Shown here piece by piece: positions 16,797 through 25,677 of a stretch of 64,000 nt of DNA. The first letter of the stretch is position 1, and every line of letters begins with the position of its first letter. The DNA is from Thalassomonas sp. M1454 (GTDB taxonomy: Bacteria > Pseudomonadota > Gammaproteobacteria > Enterobacterales > Alteromonadaceae). The notes beneath the pieces are model-generated. The model ran no database searches. It was not told the origin of the DNA and saw only the letters and a list, made by a program, of their open reading frames with translations. The stretch spans positions 775,993 to 839,992 of the forward strand of contig NZ_VKDD01000002.1 of the NCBI RefSeq assembly GCF_007097525.1. Reading direction: 5' to 3'. The position numbers were made by a program, and so were the translations under genes.

Positions 16797-17621
16797 TTAA
16801 GCTTTTATGTATTTATGGTTATGGCGCATCATATTATTTAGTTCAACAATATATGTCATACCGCGCTCAGAGTAAGGTAGTAAACCAGTTGCTAAAATAC
16901 TTGGCTCAAGGGGTAAATCATTATCTCTTAATTGTTTTCTAATTTGTCGAAAGAGTCGATATGCTCGATGACTATTAATATTTTTAAAATAATAGCTCAC
17001 CATACTATCAATACCTTCAAAAGCCGCTACTTCGTGGTTTAAGCCAGTATCCCTTCCTTGTGGCACTAAACCACAGCCCTTTTTAAAGCACCATAAACCA
17101 AAGAAATTAAGCCCTATACGAGCAAAACGTGAAGTGCCCCACGCAGATTCATTTGCCGCTTGGACTAATACTAACTCTCTGGGGATTTCATCAACTTTGT
17201 TTAATAAACGGGCTAGTTTATCTTTACTAGAAAGCTCACTATCAATTGAGTAACTGCGAGCAATCAGCTGTAACCAATCTAATTCGTCTCCGCTAAGGGG
17301 AATAGTTTGTAGCACGTTATTTTCTAACGCCAGTAGCTTACCTCTTAAAGCTCGCAACCTACGATTTTCTTTATCGATCGCCGGCTTTAAAAAATCAAAA
17401 AACAACTGTTTTTTGCGTTTAGTGTCGCTAATTTTTGCAAAGTCAGGTAAATCAACATCGTGCAGTGGTTGCTCGACAACAACTTCTTTTACCTTAGCAA
17501 CCTCTTTGGTTTTGATAATTACCTCAGAAGTAGTAGTAACTGACTCTTTTTCATACATAAAAGGGGCAAGTGCCATCATAAAAATGGCGATTAGCAATAA
17601 ACCTCTAATTGTGTTTTTCAT
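16797..17621 (-). CDS. bax: Bax-like glucosaminidase-domain protein
   Basis: 274 aa, the same length as E. coli Bax. One N-terminal membrane helix or signal-anchor (about residues 7-22) is followed by a long linker and a C-terminal glucosaminidase domain. That domain includes LVLVQAANESAWGTSRFARIG, with its likely catalytic glutamate, and the GLWCFKKGCGLVPQGR region. It probably acts on peptidoglycan in the periplasm. It sits 14 bp after the membrane-protein gene and 24 bp before DUF2987, so co-transcription is likely. Confidence 0.9.
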   Translation of the reverse strand: MKNTIRGLLLIAIFMMALAPFMYEKESVTTTSEVIIKTKEVAKVKEVVVEQPLHDVDLPDFAKISDTKRKKQLFFDFLKPAIDKENRRLRALRGKLLALENNVLQTIPLSGDELDWLQLIARSYSIDSELSSKDKLARLLNKVDEIPRELVLVQAANESAWGTSRFARIGLNFFGLWCFKKGCGLVPQGRDTGLNHEVAAFEGIDSMVSYYFKNINSHRAYRLFRQIRKQLRDNDLPLEPSILATGLLPYSERGMTYIVELNNMMRHNHKYIKA

Positions 17622-17635
17622 ATGTGCTTAATCCT

Positions 17636-18418
17636 TTAAGCGGAAAAGAATGTATCTGGCTTTCCATCTGCTGATTTACTAACAACTTGCATTCTAACAC
17701 CGAAAATCTCTCGGTATAAAACACCTTTAATATTGTAATAAAGTGGCGCAAGCCAAACCATACAACCAATAAAAATAGCCATTGAAAAAACGGGTTCTAT
17801 ACCTGCTAAACCCGGTAATAAGGTGGCAAATAATATGGCCAATAACATTGCATAAATTTGTAAAAGTTTAAATATTTGAAAGCGAGTCGCTTTTAAAGAT
17901 AAAACGATTGCTGCAATGGGCGTCATGCCCTTCTCTACGATTAGAGGGACAGTAAGAGAGAGTGCCACAGACAAGTAGATGCCAGGAATAAAAAACAAGC
18001 TAAAACCAATCGAAGTTATACTGGTAACAATAAGAGCTGTAATGGCAATTAGCGCACTGCGCTTTAAAAAGCTAAATACATAGCTGGTTTTAGTTTTTAT
18101 GCCCACCGCATGAGAGATCCCCATCATTTCAATGCCGGCAATAAAAGGCCATAAAATAACGGTAGCAACAAGGTTAATAATCATTTGTTTTTCAGGATTT
18201 GCAAGGACTTCTTCCATACCGCCAAGATAATCACTAGCAACTAAAGAAAATGCCATGCCAATCATTACAATAAAAATCAAACCACTGATTATTGGTTGTT
18301 TATTTACTTTAGTTAAATTCCAACCCTCTTTAAATATCTCGCCTACGTTTAGCTTGTAGTCACCTTGCAGGGCTTTTTCAGGGTTAGACCCTACTTCAAT
18401 AAATTTTTTATTATCCAC
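17636..18418 (-). CDS. Polytopic membrane protein, unknown function
   Basis: 260 aa. A short polar N-terminus (MDNKKFIEVGSNPEKALQGDYKLNVGEIFKEGW) precedes about six hydrophobic helices. The architecture resembles families such as BPSS1780 or YciC-type proteins, which have a GW..., then paired helices and a re-entrant P-G-I-Y-L-S-V motif (here FFIPGIYLSVAL). I do not assign a family with certainty. It sits in a minus-strand run directly upstream of bax and 87 bp downstream of the LysE gene. Confidence 0.8.
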   Translation of the reverse strand: MDNKKFIEVGSNPEKALQGDYKLNVGEIFKEGWNLTKVNKQPIISGLIFIVMIGMAFSLVASDYLGGMEEVLANPEKQMIINLVATVILWPFIAGIEMMGISHAVGIKTKTSYVFSFLKRSALIAITALIVTSITSIGFSLFFIPGIYLSVALSLTVPLIVEKGMTPIAAIVLSLKATRFQIFKLLQIYAMLLAILFATLLPGLAGIEPVFSMAIFIGCMVWLAPLYYNIKGVLYREIFGVRMQVVSKSADGKPDTFFSA

Positions 18419-18505
18419 AAAAATACTTCTTTTAGATTTATTTATAGCGATTATTATAAAGCATCATAGTCTATAACTCACCTGCAATTATAAAATATGC
18501 TTACC

Positions 18506-19156
18506 TTACATACTATTTAGGAGAATATTGATTGCCAAAGCAATTAATACGATGCCCATAATTTTATCGACAACATGGCCCTTACTGAGCAATTTAACTC
18601 GAATATGTTCAATAGTTAGAACGTAGGATAAAAAGCTAAACCATGCTGCAGTTGCAATTGCCATATATAATCCGTAGATACTTTGTACTAGCACTGGCGT
18701 TTGCTCAGAAATAACCAGAGAAAATAAGGACACAAAGAATAGAGTTGCTTTGACGTTAAGGCCATTGACCAAAAAGCCGGTCATAAAAGCCTTACTGTTG
18801 GTTTGCTCTAAAACGCTTGCTTTATTTTCAACTTTCAACTGTTCATGAGGTTTAGCTAATACTCCTTGAACGCCTATATAAAATAAATATGCGGCGGCAA
18901 TATAGGTTAAAACATTAAAGAGTATAGGGTCACTTGCGATTAATAGACCGATCCCAATAAGAGAGTAAGTTACATGCAGTAAAATACCACTGCCAATACC
19001 CAAGCTAGAGTAAATCGCTTTTCTGCGCCCTTGCGTTAAACTTTGCTTTACAATAACAGCAAAGTCAGGTCCTGGGCTTGCTACAGCCAAAAAGTGAACA
19101 ACAGCAATGACTAGAAATTCACGATAATACAAGGCTAATGAGTTGATAAAATCCAT
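18506..19156 (-). CDS. LysE/RhtB family exporter
   Basis: 216 aa with six predicted helices. The N-terminal ASPGPDFAVIVKQSLTQGRR contains the canonical PGPD motif of LysE/RhtB exporters, better preserved than in the other LysE gene at 2111. A charged central loop (KPHEQLKVENKASVLEQ) separates the two halves. It probably exports amino acids or small metabolites. The start codon is only 4 bp from the DUF1415 stop, so the two genes form an operon. Confidence 0.92.
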   Translation of the reverse strand: MDFINSLALYYREFLVIAVVHFLAVASPGPDFAVIVKQSLTQGRRKAIYSSLGIGSGILLHVTYSLIGIGLLIASDPILFNVLTYIAAAYLFYIGVQGVLAKPHEQLKVENKASVLEQTNSKAFMTGFLVNGLNVKATLFFVSLFSLVISEQTPVLVQSIYGLYMAIATAAWFSFLSYVLTIEHIRVKLLSKGHVVDKIMGIVLIALAINILLNSM

Positions 19157-19160
19157 TACT

Positions 19161-19706
19161 CTATGACCTAAGCGATACTAAAAATTGCTGAAAGAATTCA
19201 ATACCTTTATGGTCACATACTTCAATGTTTTTATCTGGGATCCCTTCAGGATCTGGGTGAGCTTTAATAGCTTTAGCTAAAGAGTCTTCCCTAAGCAAGT
19301 GTAAGATAGGAAATGGTGATCGGTTGGTATAATTAGATACGTCATCTTCAGCAACATCGGCAAAATAGTAATCTGGATGAAATGTTGCTATTTGATAAAT
19401 GCCCTCATAGCCTTGGTCAATCAATAGTTGTTCGCCCATTGCAACTAAGTCTAAATAATCATCGAAAAAGCTGAATTCTTCCGGAAATATAATCAAGGAT
19501 GTTGAAATTTCAGGATGCTTAGTTAAATGCTCACATTCTTGAATTAGTCCGTGTAAAGCAGACTCGATATCAACATTTCTTAATACCGGATAAGCAATAG
19601 TACGATTAACAAATTCTTTTTTTGCAAACGGACAAAAATTCAAGCCTATAATGATTTCATCTAACCATTGTTTGCACTGGTCTATAACGCGCTCATCGGT
19701 AAACAT
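19161..19706 (-). CDS. DUF1415 family protein
   Basis: 181 aa, cytoplasmic, no membrane helix. Conserved features of DUF1415 are visible: WLDEIIIGLNFCPFAKKEF near the N-terminus, FPEEFSFFDDYLDLV, and ATFHPDYYFADVAEDDVSNYTNRSPFPILHLLRE. The function is unknown; the conserved cysteine, histidines and acidic residues suggest a metal or redox site, which is only inference. It is first in a minus-strand pair with the LysE exporter. Confidence 0.9.
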   Translation of the reverse strand: MFTDERVIDQCKQWLDEIIIGLNFCPFAKKEFVNRTIAYPVLRNVDIESALHGLIQECEHLTKHPEISTSLIIFPEEFSFFDDYLDLVAMGEQLLIDQGYEGIYQIATFHPDYYFADVAEDDVSNYTNRSPFPILHLLREDSLAKAIKAHPDPEGIPDKNIEVCDHKGIEFFQQFLVSLRS

Positions 19707-19811
19707 AGCAACCTAACATTAGTATATTCTATAATTTATATAAGAGTAGTTTACCTTATGCCCGGTAAATTCATACTAAAAAGTTAACTAATAGGCCTTT
19801 ATTAAATCGAA

Positions 19812-19841
19812 ATAGGTGTAAACTAATTAGCCTACACCTAT
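19812..19841 (-). terminator. Possible terminator of the PAS-GGDEF-EAL gene
   Basis: 9-bp perfect stem ATAGGTGTA / TACACCTAT with a 12-nt loop, 26 bp beyond the stop on the minus strand. The T-tract after it is poor, so termination may be weak or Rho-assisted. Confidence 0.4.
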
Positions 19842-19866
19842 AGAGTTTTCGCAAGAGTTTGCTCTA

Positions 19867-22605
19867 TTAATGCCTTTGTTCAAGTAACCGGTTTAAATCA
19901 TCCATAGGCAGGGGCTTAGAGAATAAATATCCTTGTCCATATTGCGCAGACAGTTCTTTAAGCAAAGTTGCTTGTTTATTAGTTTCAACACCCTCAACTA
20001 TCACATCTATACCTAGCTTGGAAGCCATAGCAATCATGGCTTCACACATAATAGTATCAGAATTAGAATCAGCCATATTTTTAATAAAAACTTTGTCAAT
20101 TTTAAGGAAGTCAAAATCAAGTTTTTGTAAGTATGACAAGGATGAATACCCAGTGCCAAAATCATCGATAGCAACTTTAACCCCCAATTTTTTTATTTTG
20201 AGAAGTTGCTCATAAACGACGTCTAGATCATGTGCAAGCGCCGTTTCAGTCAATTCTATAGTTATGCAATCAGCACAAACTTTATATTTAAGAATCGTTT
20301 TTTCTATGAACTCAGCTAATTGATAATCGCGACTATATTGAAGAGCCGAGGTATTTATACTTATTTTTAGTTTTAAGTTATGTTGCTCGTGCAATAATTT
20401 TAGAGCTTTTAATGATTCATCAATAACAAACTCACCTAACTTTATTGCTAAGTTATTTTTTTCTGCTAATGGTACGAAAATGTCTGGGCCGATAGGCCCT
20501 CTTTTAGGGTGGTTCCAACGAGCTAGAGCTTCTACTTTGACTACTTGTTTGGTTTCAAAATCTACAATAGGTTGGTAGACCAGTGATAATTGTTTAGTTT
20601 TAATTGCATTTGTAAGATCCGTCGTTAATTCACATAAATCATTAGATGCCTCTAACTCAGCTTGATCATAACAGTGACAATAACCTACATTTGATTTTTT
20701 ATGCTTTTGAAGAGCGCTTGCGGCAGTTTGCACTAATTTTATCTCATCACTAGCATCACTAGGATAGTTTGATGATCCCATATTAAAGCCAACACTAACC
20801 TTTACATCAGATATATTGTGTGGCTTATTTAATACTTGTTCTATCTTTTTTACTAATGCCGTATGTAATAAATTTACAGTGTTGTTTACACTCAAGATGG
20901 CAAACTCATCTCCGCTAATACGAGCGATGGTATTATGATCACCAAATGATTTTTCTAGACGCTTAGCTATTTCTTTTAAAACAGCATTGCCGTTGTTATA
21001 GCCATATTTATCATTAATATGTGAAAGATTTTTTATATCAATAAAAAATAAAGTAAATGAGTCATTAGCATTTGTTGTTTTTATCTGTTTTCTTATATGT
21101 TCTTTAAGCAGCTGTTCATTAGGCAATTTGGTCAGTACATCAAAGTTACTATTGCGCCAAAGTTTAGAGGTTAATTTATCCTTTTCGATGGCCATTGCAG
21201 CAAGGCGTGCAGACATGTTGATAAGTTTAAAATCATCTTCTACAGGTATGCTCTTCTCTGCATGATAAATTGCGAATGTGCCAAGTACCTTCTTATCACC
21301 TGAATATATAGGTTCAGACCAACACGCACCTAAATTTGCTTTAGCTGCAAGAGGTGCAAAAGGTTTCCAATATGGGTGAGTACTAATATCTTCTATAATT
21401 GTTCTTGTGCCTGTAAAAGCTGTATTACCACAGGCACCAATACCCTTGCCTATCTTTATACCATTAATCTGCTCGTTATAAAATTTAGGTAGTGATGGTG
21501 CAATGCCACCAACAAGATGTTCTTTACTATCATCTAACAATAGAATGCTACAAAGCATACCTGGGTAGTCAAGCTCAACTAATTGCACGATTTTACGTAG
21601 TGTTTCACGAAGAGCAATGCCTGACATGATCATTTCTAGTATTTGCGTACGAATAGCTTCTCTTTTTGCCATAGAAATAGTTCTACCGGCTATCAACTCC
21701 GACGTACTTTCTGATAGCGAGTCTTCTTGGCTTTCACTAAACCATTTTATACAATTTTTGCCCATTTTTTTTGCTTGGTACATAGCTTGGTCAGCTTGAC
21801 GAATGATTAAGTCGGAGGAATCTTCTAATGTGGCAACTCTTGGAGTGGATATTCCAATACTAATTGACGTGCTAACCGTCTGATTTCCTATTTGCATTGG
21901 GCTGCAGGCCGTCATTAATAAACGTTCAGCTATGCTATAGTTGACTTCTGCATTTGTCTCTTCACTAATAATGATAAACTCATCACCGCCAAACCTTGCA
22001 ATCATGTCTGTTGCTCTTATCTCAGATTTTAAACGATGTGAAAGTATTTTAAGAACTTCATCTCCGCCTATGTGACCAAAATTATCGTTAACCGACTTAA
22101 AATCATCGATATCAATGAAAAATAGAGTAAACATTTTATCGCAAGCGATATATTCGTCTAACTTTTGCGTTAAGGAAACACGATTGGCCAAATTAGTTAA
22201 TTGATCATAATGCGCCATTCGATACAGTTCGTTGTTGTGTGATTTTTTCTCTGTAATATCAGACAAAACAGCTGCATAGTGACTAGGTTCACCTTGGTCA
22301 TCATAGGCCTTAGTGATAGTGATATTCTCGAAAAATAAGCTACCATTTTTGCGTCGGTTGCAAATTTCCCCTTTCCAAATCCCTTTTGAGTGTATGGCAT
22401 CCCACATTGATTTATAAAAATCACTGTCATGGACACCTGACTTAAGTATTCTTGGACTTTGACCAATAAGCTCTTCTTGACTGTAGCCAGTTATATTGGT
22501 GAATGCTGAATTTACTTCCGAGTATCTACCATCAAGATCGACAATGCATATACCGTCGGAAATGTACTGTAAGGCTTTAGATGCTCGGTGCAAGATAGTG
22601 TTCAT
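19867..22605 (-). CDS. PAS-GGDEF-GAF-GGDEF-EAL cyclic-di-GMP signalling protein
   Basis: 912 aa, probably cytoplasmic. A PAS domain (about 5-120) precedes a first GGDEF domain with RFGGDEF at 204-210 and an inhibitory I-site RATD five residues upstream. A GAF domain (about 310-470) contains GIGACGNTAFTGTR. The second GGDEF domain reads RISGDEF and lacks an I-site. The C-terminal EAL domain has every catalytic motif intact (VEALARW, ELTETA, DDFGTGYSS, LKIDK, EGVET). It can therefore probably make and break c-di-GMP, with sensing by PAS and GAF. The next gene upstream also concerns c-di-GMP. Confidence 0.95.
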   Translation of the reverse strand: MNTILHRASKALQYISDGICIVDLDGRYSEVNSAFTNITGYSQEELIGQSPRILKSGVHDSDFYKSMWDAIHSKGIWKGEICNRRKNGSLFFENITITKAYDDQGEPSHYAAVLSDITEKKSHNNELYRMAHYDQLTNLANRVSLTQKLDEYIACDKMFTLFFIDIDDFKSVNDNFGHIGGDEVLKILSHRLKSEIRATDMIARFGGDEFIIISEETNAEVNYSIAERLLMTACSPMQIGNQTVSTSISIGISTPRVATLEDSSDLIIRQADQAMYQAKKMGKNCIKWFSESQEDSLSESTSELIAGRTISMAKREAIRTQILEMIMSGIALRETLRKIVQLVELDYPGMLCSILLLDDSKEHLVGGIAPSLPKFYNEQINGIKIGKGIGACGNTAFTGTRTIIEDISTHPYWKPFAPLAAKANLGACWSEPIYSGDKKVLGTFAIYHAEKSIPVEDDFKLINMSARLAAMAIEKDKLTSKLWRNSNFDVLTKLPNEQLLKEHIRKQIKTTNANDSFTLFFIDIKNLSHINDKYGYNNGNAVLKEIAKRLEKSFGDHNTIARISGDEFAILSVNNTVNLLHTALVKKIEQVLNKPHNISDVKVSVGFNMGSSNYPSDASDEIKLVQTAASALQKHKKSNVGYCHCYDQAELEASNDLCELTTDLTNAIKTKQLSLVYQPIVDFETKQVVKVEALARWNHPKRGPIGPDIFVPLAEKNNLAIKLGEFVIDESLKALKLLHEQHNLKLKISINTSALQYSRDYQLAEFIEKTILKYKVCADCITIELTETALAHDLDVVYEQLLKIKKLGVKVAIDDFGTGYSSLSYLQKLDFDFLKIDKVFIKNMADSNSDTIMCEAMIAMASKLGIDVIVEGVETNKQATLLKELSAQYGQGYLFSKPLPMDDLNRLLEQRH

Positions 22606-22870
22606 AATTCAAAAATATGGTGTAGTATAAAATTTCGGCTATATTACCGCTACAACCTGCAACTTTACACAGTCTGTTACAGTTCAGTTACACAACTTAT
22701 TCATTGCTAAGTTTACTAAACATATACAGGTAAAATATGTTTTTGACACAGGCCTCTATATCTGACTTTTTTAGTTTTTGATTCGAATTTGATCTGTGCA
22801 TAAGTATATGGCCCTCAATATTAAGGACTCTTTGCAAGTAATCTTGATATAACCATTAAATTAAATTTTT

Positions 22871-24085
22871 CTAGGCAATTTTAGGCTCGAGCGATTCAAG
22901 TTTATCAGTTAGATTAAAGGCGATGTTTCTTGCGCAATCCAATGCATTGTCCAATTCATAAAAAGCTACAGGCTTGGCAAAATAAAAGCCTTGGAACTTA
23001 TCGATACCAAGCTCCTTTAATATCCTTGCTTGCTCCTTTGTTTCAACGCCTTCAGCAACACAGGTTAAATGCAATACTTTCGCCATCATTATGATCGCTT
23101 TAACTATGTTTCTAGATTTAATGCTTTGAGTAAGACTCTCAACTTGAATTCGATCAATTTTCAATTCAGTAAAAGGGAAATTAATTAACTCAGTCAAGCC
23201 AGAATGTCCTGCACCATAGTTGTCAATTGATAATTCAATCATACATATCCGCAGTTTTGCCAAATTAGACAACACGGTTGGTGATACATGTGAGTGATTC
23301 TCGGTCATTTCAATAATTAGTTTATCTCGAGGAAATTGATGACGATCTACTATTTCAATAATTTTTTCACAGAACTCTGCTTTTAACAAACTACAATACT
23401 CAACGTTAATTGATACTGTAAGATCATGATTATCTCTTTGAGACATAAGCTTTAGGCTTCGATCTAAAATATAATAAGTGTAGTCGGTAATTAACCCAGA
23501 GTTAATCAAAGGTTCAACAAAGCGATCCGGTCCATAAATCATGCCATCAACCATGACTCGCCCTAATACTTCTACACCTTCAACAATGCTATCTTTATTT
23601 GATATTTGTGGTTGAAAATATGGTTGAAACTTACCATCAAGAAGCAATTCTTGTACGTGGAATTCAGTGAATTTTGATAAGGTACGATTAACATTTTTGT
23701 TTTGTAAACGATCAGTTTCGATGACCTTTAACGTGTTATGTAAATCTATTTGATTGATTGGTTTTTGTAGAGAAAAAGTGTCTTCAATTCCGACTAACTC
23801 AATGAGCAAACGAACTGACTCAAGGACTTCAGGATGAACTCCGCTCAGTAATATTACCCCTACAACATTTGGAAAACTCCTTAAGTTTGGGATCAAATCG
23901 ACAATAGCGGCATGCTCAATATTAATGTCTGTCACAAAAATAAACGGTTCGTCTGTTACTGAAATTTCTATTAGGCATTCATCTACCGATGTAAAACTAG
24001 AAACATTAGCATTAGGATACCTTTCTAGTGCTGTAGTTAGAATTTGACTCTGCAAAACGTCGTCTTCAAGTAATAATATTTTCAT
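22871..24085 (-). CDS. Response regulator with receiver and (degenerate) EAL domain
   Basis: 404 aa from the ATG at 24085 (MKILLLEDD); an in-frame TTG at 24097 is less likely. The receiver domain (about 1-125) has the acidic pair EDD, the phosphorylatable Asp in VTDINIE, LSG and LQKP, so it looks functional. The EAL domain keeps the first Glu (VEVLGRV), Asn (SINV), LKIDR and EGVET. However, the key DDFGTG motif reads DNYGAG and EALxRW reads EVLGRV, so phosphodiesterase activity may be impaired. No partner kinase is adjacent. It is divergent from the Wza-like gene. Confidence 0.9.
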   Translation of the reverse strand: MKILLLEDDVLQSQILTTALERYPNANVSSFTSVDECLIEISVTDEPFIFVTDINIEHAAIVDLIPNLRSFPNVVGVILLSGVHPEVLESVRLLIELVGIEDTFSLQKPINQIDLHNTLKVIETDRLQNKNVNRTLSKFTEFHVQELLLDGKFQPYFQPQISNKDSIVEGVEVLGRVMVDGMIYGPDRFVEPLINSGLITDYTYYILDRSLKLMSQRDNHDLTVSINVEYCSLLKAEFCEKIIEIVDRHQFPRDKLIIEMTENHSHVSPTVLSNLAKLRICMIELSIDNYGAGHSGLTELINFPFTELKIDRIQVESLTQSIKSRNIVKAIIMMAKVLHLTCVAEGVETKEQARILKELGIDKFQGFYFAKPVAFYELDNALDCARNIAFNLTDKLESLEPKIA

Positions 24086-24348
24086 GGCGTTATTCAATTG
24101 TGCTTATATTAGTCATATTGGCCTCAACAATGTAACCCGATGTAACCAACCTGTAATCGTCGCGGATTATAGACTCTAATCCCCCTTTATATGTAATGAT
24201 GTTGTAACACTGGCAATCTATATTTCACGTAACAATAAGTGCCACTAGCGTTACAATTGCGTAACGATTTCACCAATTTTATAACCACTGAATTGTTTAT
24301 AATTGTTGTTAGAATTTAATCCCAAAATTGATTACCTAAACACTTCAA

Positions 24349-24906
24349 ATGATTAACAAAATACTCTTTTTAATATTATTTTTTGTAAGCCATTGCGCTA
24401 TAGCTGAAGATGCGTACCGAGTCGAGCCAGGTGATACTATAAAGATAACGGTATTTGGCGAGGATGATCTTAGCAAGCAATTAATGTTAGAAAATAGTGG
24501 TGAAGTTACTTACCCTTTTCTAGGAGTATTACCTATAAAAGGATTAACCGTTTTTCAAATTGAACAATTAATCTTTAATGGTTTAAAAGGAGATTATCTT
24601 ATTTATCCTCACGTATCCGTTGAGGTAGTTAAATACCGTCCCTTTTATATTAAAGGAGATGTACAAATTGAAGGCTCTTATTCATATAAACCTGGGTTAA
24701 ATGTTGGTCAGGCTATGGTTATAGCCGGTGGTTCTATAACTGCTATAGAACAAAATGAATTTTATATCTTGTCAAATAATGGCGGAAATAATACTTTTGA
24801 GCCGGTAAATTTTTCGAGTAGATTGAACGCCGGTGATATTGTGATAATAGAAAATAAAAGTACTTTACAATCTTCTTCATCAAATAGCACAATAAGTGAC
24901 GATTAA
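24349..24906 (+). CDS. Orphan short Wza-like polysaccharide export protein (SLBB)
   Basis: 185 aa. A signal peptide (MINKILFLILFFVSHCAIA) with no proper lipobox precedes a polysaccharide export domain beginning YRVEPGDTIKITVFGEDDLS, the typical start of Wza/KpsD-type proteins, and one SLBB-like domain (YIKGDVQIEGSYSYKPGLNVGQAMVIAGG). It stops there, without the further SLBB repeats and C-terminal membrane helix of full Wza (about 380 aa). No capsule genes are nearby. It may be an accessory periplasmic export factor. The start at 24349 follows no strong ribosome site. Confidence 0.85.
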   Translation: MINKILFLILFFVSHCAIAEDAYRVEPGDTIKITVFGEDDLSKQLMLENSGEVTYPFLGVLPIKGLTVFQIEQLIFNGLKGDYLIYPHVSVEVVKYRPFYIKGDVQIEGSYSYKPGLNVGQAMVIAGGSITAIEQNEFYILSNNGGNNTFEPVNFSSRLNAGDIVIIENKSTLQSSSSNSTISDD

Positions 24907-25085
24907 TTTATCTTTTATGACATCAATTTGTGATAAGTCTTCCTTGCATTAGCCCCTATTATTGTCTCTTCTATCTGTATAGTAATGATTAATCTCCATT
25001 ATTAAGTGGACGTTACATACTTGCATTTGCTATTACCTACATTTCCTTTACTATTAAAATGATAATAATAAATTTTTAGGTGACG

Positions 25086-25595
25086 ATGTTTAACTTTATT
25101 CAACATACCTTCGACAGAATACTGTTTGCAGTTAACTTTATTCTAGCAATGCAGTTACCTGGTTTTATTCAACAATACAGCCAACGTATTGCTGGTCATT
25201 TAGACGAAGCTAAATATCAACTAAACAACTATCAAGTAATTGCTGACCAACATTATCAAGGCGATTTATTACTCATGGTAAATCGCTACCAAATGAATAG
25301 CGATCCTGGCATACGTTCGTCTGCTGATTTGATTATGAATTTAATTGACAGGATATCTACCCTAACAGAACAAGTAGAGCACCTTCTTAATAGCGATTAC
25401 TTTTATAAAATATTCTTCTTTATAAAAGAAATTGATCTTTCTATCGCTAAAGCTACATTAGTTGATTATCAGCTAACGGTTCCTTTACACCTTAATGCCA
25501 TAGTGACCGGACTTGTTTTTGCCATAGCGGCAAGTTTAATCGCCCACTTTACTGCTAATTTGTTTAGAACAAGAACTAAAACGCTTAAACTTTAA
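25086..25595 (+). CDS. DUF2937 family membrane protein
   Basis: 169 aa from the ATG at 25086. It is preferred over the GTG at 25080 because the AGGTGA ribosome site (25078-25083) lies before the ATG. The N-terminal region FDRILFAVNFILAMQLPGFIQQYSQRIAGHLDEA is the hallmark of DUF2937. A central soluble helical part and a C-terminal helix (about 138-158, LNAIVTGLVFAIAASLIAHF) follow. The function is unknown. It stands alone, 82 bp before the oxidoreductase cluster. Confidence 0.85.
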   Translation: MFNFIQHTFDRILFAVNFILAMQLPGFIQQYSQRIAGHLDEAKYQLNNYQVIADQHYQGDLLLMVNRYQMNSDPGIRSSADLIMNLIDRISTLTEQVEHLLNSDYFYKIFFFIKEIDLSIAKATLVDYQLTVPLHLNAIVTGLVFAIAASLIAHFTANLFRTRTKTLKL

Positions 25596-25677
25596 ACATA
25601 TTTTAAAAATAAAAGTAAAAAACTACTTAACTTCTGCCTAATTTATGTACATTATTAAGTAAGATGTTATTTACTAA

